The notes under the pieces: generated by a model | What the model was told of the DNA's origin: nothing | The model's database searches: none | Seen by the model: the letters and a program-made list of their open reading frames with translations, nothing else | NCBI GenBank assembly: GCA_964458015.1 | Contig: CAYWGR010000250.1 | Span: 1-5,666 of the forward strand | Direction of reading: 5' to 3' | DNA: 5,666 nucleotides | Source: CAYWGR01 sp964458015 | Lineage (GTDB): Bacteria > Planctomycetota > Planctomycetia > Pirellulales > Thermoguttaceae | Position numbers and translations under genes: made by a program | In this document: positions 1-5,666 of the stretch, one piece after another | Position numbering within the stretch: the stretch's first letter is position 1 | Layout: every line of letters begins with the position of its first letter

Positions 1-2621
1 CCTACGAGCAAAGATTTCTTCGACCGGACAATAGCATAGGGTACTATGAATCGACCTACCAAGGCAAATTCGACGAACAAGGCAACTTGGTTACGATCGT
101 TGGAACCGTCTATGATATTACCGAGCGTAAACATGCCGAAAAAATCCAGAAAATCAGCGTTGACCGCACTGCCACGCTGTTAAAATTGAACCAGATGACA
201 GGCGCGTCCTTTGCCGACTTGACGAATTTTGCTTTAGAAGAAGGCATTCGGATGTGCGAGTCCAAAATCGGATATCTGGCTTTCGTCAATGAAGACGAAA
301 GCATTCTAACAATGCAATCCTGGTCCAAGAGCGCGATGGAGGGATGCGAAGTCGTTGACAAGCCTCTTGTTTATCCGCTTGCAATGACAGGCCTTTGGGG
401 CGAGGCGGTACGCCAGCGCAAACCCATTATCACGAATGATTATGATGCACCCAACCCATTAAAGAAAGGATATCCGGAAGGGCACATCAATATTCACCGG
501 CACATGAACATCCCCGTTGTCGTAGGCTCCAAGATCGTGATGGTCGCCGGAGTCGGCAACAAAGAGGAACCCTATAGTGAAACCGATGTACAGCAGCTTA
601 CGCTCCTGATGGAAGGGGTGTGGCGTTTGATCGAACGCCACAAAGCCCAAGAAGAGCTGGACCGATATCGCAACCATCTTGAAGAACTGGTGGAAGAACG
701 CACGAAGGAATTGAATGCCTCGCGAAAAGAGGCGTTGACCCTCATGCAGGACGCCAACGCCCAACGCCAGCGCGCGGAAGAAGCCCTGAAGGCTCTTCGA
801 GAGAGCGAAGAACAGCTTCGCAAGAGCGAACTGGAACTGCGGGCCAGCAATGCACACCTTGCCCGAGCCCAGGCCGTTGCTCACGTCGGCCATTGGACAT
901 GGGATATTATCAACGACTATATCACAGGCTCGGAGGAATACCACCGTATTCGCGGAACGACTCCCGAAACATTGAAGTGCTATGAGGATGTCCTTCGGAC
1001 AATCCACCCCGACGACCGCGAGCCCTGGACCGCGCTTTGCAGAGCGGCCATTGCGGGCGAAAAACCCTACATCGGCGATTATCGAGTTGTTCTGCCTGAT
1101 AATACGGTTCGTTATGTTCACGTTCAGGGAGAGACGACTTATGACGAAAATGGCAAGCCCACCCATCTGTTTGGCGCCGTATTCGACGTTACGGACACCA
1201 GAATTGCCGAGCAAAAACTCAAAGAGGCCATGATCGCCGCCGAAACGGCCAATCGTGCGAAAAGCCTCTTTCTGGCCAGCATGAGCCATGAGCTTCGCAC
1301 GCCGCTGACCGCCGTGTTGGGGTTTTCGCAACTCTTGCGAGACGATCCGACGCTGAGTGAATCCCAGAAAGAATACCTGGACATCATCAACCGCAGCGGA
1401 ACGCATCTCCTGGAACTCATCAATGATGTATTGGACATGTCCAAGATCGAAGCCGGGCAGCTTGGAATGCATGAGACCGTTTTCAGGCTGCGGGGAGTCT
1501 TGGAAACGATTGCCGAGATGATGCGCATGCGGGCGGATGAAAAAGGCATCGGCTTCACTCTCGATTGTGATCCCGCACTACCCCAGTATATCCAAGCCGA
1601 CGAAAAGAAACTCAAGCAAATCCTTATTAACCTTGCGGGAAACGCCGTGAAGTTTACCCAACATGGCGGCGTCGTCATGAAAGTGTGGATGGAGGAAAAC
1701 GGCTTCTCATTGCATTGCGACGTGGAAGATACCGGGCCGGGCATATCTCCCGACTATCTTCCGGCCTTGTTTAACCGCTTCGTGCAAGTCGGCGAAAACA
1801 ACGAAGGCGCAGGCTTGGGGCTGTATATCAGCCGCAAATTAGTCGAGCTGATGGGCGGGCAAATCTCCGTTGCAAGCGAACCTGGAAAGGGCGCCCGGTT
1901 TTCCTTCCATATCCGTTGTAGGCCCGGAGTCGTCGATCTAGCAAAGCCCGAAATCGGCAATCGCCGGGTGATCGGGCTTGCGCCCGGGCAGACGGCGCCG
2001 CGCATCCTGATCGTCGAAGACAAGCTGGAGACCAGGCTTTATGTCGTCAAGTTGCTTCAGGCCGTGGGTTTTCAAGTGGAAGAATCGGAAAACGGGCAGG
2101 AAGCCGTGCGGCGATTCGAGGCTTGCCCGGCCGATCTCATTCTGATGGATATGCGAATGCCGATCATGGACGGATATCGGGCAACACGCATCATCAAATC
2201 AACCGAACGCGGCAAGACAACACCGATCATTGCATTAACGGCCAGCGCCTTCGAGGAAGAACGCCAGAAAATCAGCGATGTCGGAGCCAACGATTATTTG
2301 GGGAAGCCGATCAAAGTCGAGGAACTTTACGAAATGCTTCGTGTTCATCTGGGGATCACGTACACGTATGCCGAACTGCAACCCCAGGCATTGTTTACTT
2401 CCGACAAGGAAGGTTATGGCGAAATGGCGGCGCGCTTGCCCCATGAGTTGACCGAAAGGCTGGTCGAAGCGATCTCCGTTTTGGACCTTGAGGAATTAGT
2501 TGGGATGCTTCCCGAGGTCTCGCTTCACGCTCCTGCCCTGAGCGAATATCTGGCAAAGCTGGCCAGGGGCTATGAAGTTGCGAAACTCGCGGAATTTTTC
2601 AAGACGAGGAGAATATCATGA
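1..2621 (+). CDS. Hybrid sensor histidine kinase (PAS-GAF-PAS-HisKA-HATPase-REC), 5' end missing
   Basis: A cytoplasmic multi-sensor hybrid kinase that should autophosphorylate on His and pass phosphate to its own receiver. The frame is open from base 3, giving 872 visible residues (numbered from there). Residues 1-45 are the end of a PAS/PAC domain (GTVYDITERK), so the true start lies outside the window; TTG at 87 is internal. A GAF domain follows at about 60-215 (GLWGEAVRQRKPI, KKGYPEGH), then a charged coiled coil at 213-288 and a second PAS at 290-405 (IHPDDRE, AVFDVTD). HisKA has SMSHELRTPL with phosphoacceptor H429. HATPase_c at 531-640 has N547, DTGPGI at 576-581 and GAGLGL at 602-607. 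The receiver at 666-785 has E672/D673, phosphoacceptor D716, T746 and K768. A helical tail of about 87 residues follows. No transmembrane segment is visible. The ligand cannot be read from sequence. The stop overlaps the next gene's ATG. The class call is near certain. Confidence 0.96.
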   Translation, partial: YEQRFLRPDNSIGYYESTYQGKFDEQGNLVTIVGTVYDITERKHAEKIQKISVDRTATLLKLNQMTGASFADLTNFALEEGIRMCESKIGYLAFVNEDESILTMQSWSKSAMEGCEVVDKPLVYPLAMTGLWGEAVRQRKPIITNDYDAPNPLKKGYPEGHINIHRHMNIPVVVGSKIVMVAGVGNKEEPYSETDVQQLTLLMEGVWRLIERHKAQEELDRYRNHLEELVEERTKELNASRKEALTLMQDANAQRQRAEEALKALRESEEQLRKSELELRASNAHLARAQAVAHVGHWTWDIINDYITGSEEYHRIRGTTPETLKCYEDVLRTIHPDDREPWTALCRAAIAGEKPYIGDYRVVLPDNTVRYVHVQGETTYDENGKPTHLFGAVFDVTDTRIAEQKLKEAMIAAETANRAKSLFLASMSHELRTPLTAVLGFSQLLRDDPTLSESQKEYLDIINRSGTHLLELINDVLDMSKIEAGQLGMHETVFRLRGVLETIAEMMRMRADEKGIGFTLDCDPALPQYIQADEKKLKQILINLAGNAVKFTQHGGVVMKVWMEENGFSLHCDVEDTGPGISPDYLPALFNRFVQVGENNEGAGLGLYISRKLVELMGGQISVASEPGKGARFSFHIRCRPGVVDLAKPEIGNRRVIGLAPGQTAPRILIVEDKLETRLYVVKLLQAVGFQVEESENGQEAVRRFEACPADLILMDMRMPIMDGYRATRIIKSTERGKTTPIIALTASAFEEERQKISDVGANDYLGKPIKVEELYEMLRVHLGITYTYAELQPQALFTSDKEGYGEMAARLPHELTERLVEAISVLDLEELVGMLPEVSLHAPALSEYLAKLARGYEVAKLAEFFKTRRIS
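2606..2611 (+). promoter_or_regulatory. Shine-Dalgarno for the second kinase
   Basis: GAGGAG lies six bases upstream of ATG 2618, within the last codons of the first kinase gene. Together with the ATGA stop/start overlap it fixes the start of the downstream gene and supports translational coupling. Confidence 0.8.
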
Positions 2622-3820
2622 GCGTCTCTCCCGCAATGGATTCCCAAAAAATCGAGGGCCGCACGGAAGCTGTTCCGACCGTCATGGTCGTGGACGATGT
2701 GCCGGACAATCTCCGGCGGCTGTCGCAGATGCTGGGGAAGTACGGTTACAAGGTCATGCCCGCGCAAGACGGCGAGATGGCTCTCGAAGCCGCCGCCGCC
2801 TCTCCGCCGGATTTGATATTGCTTGATATTCGGATGCCTGGCATGGACGGCTACCAGGTTTGCACGCACTTGAAGGATGATCCGAATTTGAAGGACATCC
2901 CGGTGATTTTTGTTAGTGCGTTGGACGATACGGCCGACATCGTCAACGGCTTTTCGGTCGGAGGCGTTGATTATGTCACGAAACCCTTCCAACAGGAGGA
3001 GGTATTGTCGCGCGTAAAAACCCACTTGGATCTCCGGCGTTACCAGCAATCGCTGCAACGTCGCACCGAGGAATTGTCGCATACCGTGGAACAGCTTCAG
3101 GCCGAGATTCAGGAACGCATCCGCGTTGAAGCGGCAATCAAGCATGAACAATGCGTATTGCGGCGTCTTTTGCAGTCGAGCGATCACGAACGGCAGTTGA
3201 TCGCCTACGAGATTCATGACGGGCTGGCGCAACACCTAGTGGCGGCAACCATGTATTTCGAGAGTTTTTTCGGCATTGTCAAAGATGATCCGAAGGCGGC
3301 CACGGAAACCTATGAGGCGGGAATGCAAATGTTGCGCCGCGGACTGGCGGAAACACGGCAATTAATCAACAACGTGCGGCCTCCCATCTTGGACGACGAA
3401 GGAATTCTCGCGGCAATCAACCATCTGGTCTCCGATTATCGAGGGCCGAACGCCCCCGCCATTGAATTCCACGACGACCTTCGCGTTGACCGCTTGAATC
3501 CGGTCCTGGAGAACGCCATTTTCCGCATCACCCAAGAAGGGCTTAACAACGCCTGCAAGTATAGTCAAACGGATCGCATCCGCGTTGATCTCCGGCAGGA
3601 GGACGAATCTTCCATACGAACCGAGATACGGGATTGGGGCGTTGGTTTTGATCCGAATCTCGTCAAGGAGGGGTGTTTCGGACTGGAGGGGATTCGTGAG
3701 AGGGCAAGGCTTCTGGGCGGCAAAGCCGTCGTCGTGAGTTTGCCGGGGGAGGGAACCCATATCGTCGCCGAATTCCCGCTACTATTGCGAGATTCTTTAG
3801 AAGTCGAGATGGCTACTTAG
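2618..3820 (+). CDS. Receiver-histidine kinase fusion (REC-coiled coil-HisKA_3-HATPase)
   Basis: A 400-residue soluble kinase of the NarX/HisKA_3 class carrying an N-terminal receiver. The receiver (about 20-138) has D26/D27, phosphoacceptor D70 in LLDIRMPGMDGY, S100 and K122 in TKPF. A coiled coil (about 140-190) links it to the dimerisation helix with H200 in EIHDGLAQ, where D201 follows the phosphoacceptor as usual in HisKA_3. The conserved element NNVRPPILDDEG is at 251-262. The ATPase domain has E307/N311 (N box), DWGVGF at 339-344 and the G2-like GCFGLEGIRERA at 352-363. All key residues look intact. No HTH, transmembrane or other output domain is present. ATG 2618 overlaps the upstream stop by four bases and has a good Shine-Dalgarno, so the two kinases are very probably co-translated. 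I infer that phosphorylation of D70, perhaps by the upstream kinase, tunes kinase activity toward a NarL-type regulator not seen here. Confidence 0.95.
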   Translation: MSVSPAMDSQKIEGRTEAVPTVMVVDDVPDNLRRLSQMLGKYGYKVMPAQDGEMALEAAAASPPDLILLDIRMPGMDGYQVCTHLKDDPNLKDIPVIFVSALDDTADIVNGFSVGGVDYVTKPFQQEEVLSRVKTHLDLRRYQQSLQRRTEELSHTVEQLQAEIQERIRVEAAIKHEQCVLRRLLQSSDHERQLIAYEIHDGLAQHLVAATMYFESFFGIVKDDPKAATETYEAGMQMLRRGLAETRQLINNVRPPILDDEGILAAINHLVSDYRGPNAPAIEFHDDLRVDRLNPVLENAIFRITQEGLNNACKYSQTDRIRVDLRQEDESSIRTEIRDWGVGFDPNLVKEGCFGLEGIRERARLLGGKAVVVSLPGEGTHIVAEFPLLLRDSLEVEMAT

Positions 3821-5099
3821 CCGGCTTGCCTCCAATTTGATAGAGATGGACGGCGTCGACCTCGAATGTATCTTCGAATCGACCGTTTTTCATGGTAACG
3901 GTGCGTTTTTCACCGAGGACATAGACCGTTTTCTCAAATGCACCGGCAAGTTGAAACACACCTTTGGCCGATGAAGGATGCATTCGCACGGCGAAGAGAT
4001 AAGTTGCTCCCGCGAATTTCTTTACCATTAACGCAATGCCTTTCGTATGGGGAAGCAATTTCTCCATGTCACGTTCAAGGACGGCAGGCACGACCGTCAC
4101 TTCGACGGCATTCAAAACCGATGGACTGTTTAAGACGGCCGCCAAATCGAGAATTTGTCGATTGACGTTGCTGACCGCTTGAGACATTTTCACGTCGGCC
4201 AGCAAGGCTGCTTCTTGAAAGTTCGGCTGGAATTGATGGCAGAAGTAGATGATACCCCGGGATCCGTGGATGATCGACATCCAAACTTCGGCCTTCACCT
4301 GCTGGGGAGTGATTTTCTTGCTGTTGTCCGGATTGTTGATTCGAGTACATTCGATCGCATTCCATACGGGTCTGTTTTCGGCCCAACCGCATAGCCGATC
4401 GACGCCGCGGGCAACATACCAAAGTTTTCCGCCGACTTCGGCTCGGCGGAACCAAGCGGGGGTATTGGGTTTGTCGGGCACATTGAAATCAGCTGGATAG
4501 ATGTCATAGGAAACAATGTCACATGCCTGGACATAAGCGGGATAATCTTCGGGGTGCTTGGTTCGATCCCCTCGCCCCCACCAGCCGTCCCATGCAACTC
4601 CCATGCCCAGATTCAAAAAAACAGGGCGACTGGGATCCCTGCTCCTCATGACCTTGTATCGCTGAACGACCTTTGCAGGCAAGACCGGCACGGTGGTATT
4701 CCCTTGCGCATTGTCGGGTTCATCTTGATGCATCCATCCCACGATGATCTTTTCATCAAGATGCTTTAATGCATATTCGTTCTGATCGCAGATGACCGGT
4801 ATTCGATATTGCTTGAGCACGCGGAGTTGCTCTTCCGTCGGCCCTTGCCATAATCCGATGTAAAGATTGACGCCGATGGCCTTGTACTTTGCTGCATTGG
4901 CGGGGTTTTGAAGCCAGACGGCGATGGGGAAATAATTCGGTTCCTTAGACGGCCCGTTTGCCCATCGACCATAGACGCCGGTCAGCGATTTTAGCGGAGC
5001 CGCATGCGCGGTTGCCAAAGTGAGTACAAGACTAGGAATGACGAAAAGTACTGATATCCAAAAACGATACAACAACCCCCAAATCAACGCGTTCCTCAT
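3813..5099 (-). CDS. Exported TIM-barrel protein, glycoside hydrolase-like (clan GH-A style)
   Basis: I chose ATG 5099 (428 residues). An in-frame GTG at 5111 would add four residues, but GGTGA (5105-5109) sits five bases before the ATG while nothing comparable precedes the GTG. Residue numbers below count from the GTG form; subtract 4 for the ATG. The N-terminus is a Sec signal peptide: basic start, hydrophobic core FWISVLFVIPSLVLTLA, cleavage after AHA (about residue 37). The body alternates predicted strands and helices as in a (beta/alpha)8 barrel. GWMHQDEP places E131 where clan GH-A enzymes carry the acid/base, and PVWNAIEC places E254 where the nucleophile is expected. SYDIYP (201-206) and HGSRGIIYF (282-290) fit later strands. 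Residues about 337-428 look like a small beta-sandwich. Function is inferred: hydrolysis of a glycan outside the cytoplasm. I cannot assign a GH family or substrate. The 3' end overlaps the convergent kinase gene by 8 bases. Confidence 0.85.
   Translation of the reverse strand: MRNALIWGLLYRFWISVLFVIPSLVLTLATAHAAPLKSLTGVYGRWANGPSKEPNYFPIAVWLQNPANAAKYKAIGVNLYIGLWQGPTEEQLRVLKQYRIPVICDQNEYALKHLDEKIIVGWMHQDEPDNAQGNTTVPVLPAKVVQRYKVMRSRDPSRPVFLNLGMGVAWDGWWGRGDRTKHPEDYPAYVQACDIVSYDIYPADFNVPDKPNTPAWFRRAEVGGKLWYVARGVDRLCGWAENRPVWNAIECTRINNPDNSKKITPQQVKAEVWMSIIHGSRGIIYFCHQFQPNFQEAALLADVKMSQAVSNVNRQILDLAAVLNSPSVLNAVEVTVVPAVLERDMEKLLPHTKGIALMVKKFAGATYLFAVRMHPSSAKGVFQLAGAFEKTVYVLGEKRTVTMKNGRFEDTFEVDAVHLYQIGGKPAK
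3855..3890 (+). terminator. Possible intrinsic terminator of the kinase operon, inside the convergent gene
   Basis: About 35 bases past the kinase stop, GTCGA (3855-3859) can pair with TCGAC (3879-3883), and TCGAA (3862-3866) with TTCGA (3873-3877). The two short helices are separated by a small CC/A internal loop and capped by a six-base loop. CG and a run of five T (3886-3890) follow. The layout suits Rho-independent termination on the + strand, but the stem is interrupted and not very GC-rich, and these bases also encode the C-terminus of the exported protein. Tentative. Confidence 0.3.
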
Positions 5100-5127
5100 G
5101 GTCTTCACCACTGTTTTTCAGTTGAGG

Positions 5128-5157
5128 ATTTTAACTTATTGATGCCGGCATGGGCAA
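5128..5157 (-). promoter_or_regulatory. Possible sigma-70-type promoter of the exported glycosidase-like gene
   Basis: Reading the minus strand, TTGCCC (5157-5152, four of six consensus matches) and TAAAAT (5133-5128, five of six) are separated by 18 bases. Transcription would start near 5121, giving an untranslated leader of about 20 bases before ATG 5099 that contains the GGTGA ribosome site. The spacer holds a 10-base palindrome. The position is sensible, but matches of this quality occur by chance and the host's promoter rules are unknown. Confidence 0.35.
5142..5151. repeat. 10-base perfect palindrome ATGCCGGCAT
   Basis: ATGCCGGCAT equals its own reverse complement and lies between the putative -35 and -10 boxes of the minus-strand promoter, where a bound repressor would block polymerase. 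A palindrome this short is expected by chance roughly once in a thousand bases, so only its position makes it interesting. Confidence 0.3.
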
Positions 5158-5203
5158 CGTCTGTATTGATAAATCCCTCATAGCCGGTTGTTCTTGTCCA
5201 AGG

Positions 5204-5220
5204 TGGCCTGGCACAGGCCA
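5204..5220. repeat. Inverted repeat TGGCCTG-GCA-CAGGCCA
   Basis: Perfect seven-base arms around a three-base spacer, mid-way between the two divergent genes. No T-run follows on either strand, so it does not look like a terminator. It could be an operator or a small mRNA hairpin, or it could be chance. Confidence 0.3.
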
Positions 5221-5433
5221 TACGGGTGGTGTCGTTACTACCATGAAGATTAGCGAAACACGAATTGCTAACCTATGTTTCATAGTGTATTGCGCGTTTT
5301 TCGCGTTCGCAGTCTGCACAGGCACCCTCCAGCGACATCCGCCGTTCCGCCTATCCTACTTTCGGAGGATGGGATCTTGGAAGCGGATCGCGCAGGACGG
5401 TATCGGTCATTTATTTTCGTCGAGGCAGCGAGA

Positions 5434-5666
5434 ATGAGCCGCGGTTGGGCCAAGCTACATCGCGATGACTTCTTGGCGTGGACGCTTGGGTTGGCGGCCG
5501 TGGCGCTATTAGCTTGGCTTGGCTGGTCGGCGGCGGAATCGAATGCCAAGGTAGCCGATGCCGAGATGCGCGATCAATTCATCGAGCAAGCCGTGCAGAT
5601 TGCGACCAATATCAACCTCGATCTGGCAAGCAAGCTCACTTTCACCGAGGCGGACCAAGGGACTCC
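5434..5666 (+). CDS. N-terminus of a membrane-anchored sensor protein, probably a sensor kinase (3' end missing)
   Basis: Seventy-seven codons are visible before the right edge. A short basic N-terminus (MSRGWAKLHR) is followed by one hydrophobic segment at residues 13-32 (AAVALLAWLGW), then an amphipathic helix (EMRDQFIEQAVQIATNI) and the start of a likely extracytoplasmic domain (LTFTEADQGTP). From memory, membrane-bound PAS-containing hybrid kinases often begin this way: a TM helix, a helix rich in R/Q/A, then a motif like LSGTEAD followed by a Pro. This, plus two kinase genes nearby, is why I propose a sensor kinase, but no catalytic domain is visible. ATG 5434 is preferred because GAGG (5422-5425) sits eight bases upstream and the TM segment then falls at the usual place. 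The frame stays open back to 5272 with an ATG at 5275, but that extension has no ribosome site and reads like non-coding sequence. Confidence 0.65.
   Translation, partial: MSRGWAKLHRDDFLAWTLGLAAVALLAWLGWSAAESNAKVADAEMRDQFIEQAVQIATNINLDLASKLTFTEADQGT

Larger units (their letters stand above)
5112..5433. other. Divergent intergenic region, no confident gene
   Basis: About 320 bases lie between the minus-strand glycosidase-like gene and the plus-strand membrane protein. Beyond the promoter-like boxes and the two dyads listed separately, I see a short dyad CTATG-TTT-CATAG (5273-5285) and CGCG-TTTTT-CGCG (5293-5305). A 64-codon frame at 5243-5437 (+) has a hydrophobic stretch near its start and ends in an ATGA overlap with the next gene, but it lacks a ribosome site. 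I found no convincing promoter for the plus-strand gene, no tRNA and no recognisable riboswitch. Confidence 0.6.

Noticed and set aside
459..1472. Long minus-strand open frame (337 codons) opposite the first kinase
   Set aside because: It lies wholly antisense to well-conserved GAF, coiled-coil, PAS and HisKA sequence, and its translation shows no recognisable domain; it is a shadow of codon bias.
2789..2810. GCC-rich near-repeat in the second kinase
   Set aside because: It encodes the Ala-rich helix ALEAAAASPP of the receiver in frame; ordinary low complexity, not a mobile or regulatory repeat.
2570..3235. Minus-strand open frame (221 codons) across the kinase junction
   Set aside because: Antisense to the receiver and coiled coil of the second kinase, with no domain signal; the plus-strand reading is unambiguous.
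5131..5283. Minus-strand 50-codon frame with a signal-peptide-like start (MKHRLAIRVSLIFMVV)
   Set aside because: No ribosome site, low-complexity Pro-rich remainder, and it would cover the putative promoter of the exported protein; it also conflicts with the equally weak plus-strand small frame.
5275..5433. Upstream in-frame ATG at 5275 as the start of the right-edge gene
   Set aside because: No Shine-Dalgarno, and the extension is Arg/Pro-rich without domain character; ATG 5434 has GAGG at a good distance and puts the TM segment near the N-terminus.
5240..5433. Promoter for the right-edge gene, e.g. TTGCTA at 5265 with TATTGC at 5288
   Set aside because: The -10 match is only three of six; no pair of boxes in the region is good enough to call.

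Overview
This window is a signalling-rich stretch of bacterial chromosome. It holds four protein genes: two complete and two cut by the window edges. No RNA gene, mobile element or CRISPR array is visible. The density of multidomain hybrid histidine kinases, the phosphoacceptor motif EIHDGLAQ in the second kinase and a secreted TIM-barrel glycosidase-like protein suggest a free-living environmental bacterium. I would guess Planctomycetota or a related lineage with large sensory and glycan-degrading repertoires. That placement is inference from protein style only; there is no phylogenetic marker here.

Bases 1-3820 (+ strand) carry a two-gene kinase operon. The first gene enters from the left edge inside a PAS domain and reads PAS - GAF - coiled coil - PAS - HisKA - HATPase - receiver - short helical tail. 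The second starts in an ATGA overlap with the first stop and encodes receiver - coiled coil - HisKA_3 - HATPase, a NarX-class kinase fused behind its own receiver. Every phosphotransfer residue I could check is present in both. The simplest reading is a phosphorelay or cross-regulating pair in which the second protein integrates a receiver input. No protein with a DNA-binding or enzymatic output domain lies in the window, so the final target is elsewhere.

Bases 3813-5099 (- strand) encode an exported TIM-barrel protein that looks like a clan GH-A glycoside hydrolase with a C-terminal beta domain. It converges on the kinase operon with an 8-base tail-to-tail overlap, so neither unit has private terminator space. 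A terminator-like hairpin for the kinase transcript lies inside the 3' end of this gene. A plausible sigma-70-type promoter with a palindrome in its spacer precedes it.

Bases 5112-5433 are a divergent intergenic region with two small dyads and one doubtful 64-codon frame. From 5434 (+ strand) a membrane-anchored protein begins and runs off the right edge; its first 77 residues resemble the N-terminus of membrane sensor kinases. The window therefore looks like a sensor-kinase neighbourhood with a secreted glycan-active protein embedded on the opposite strand.
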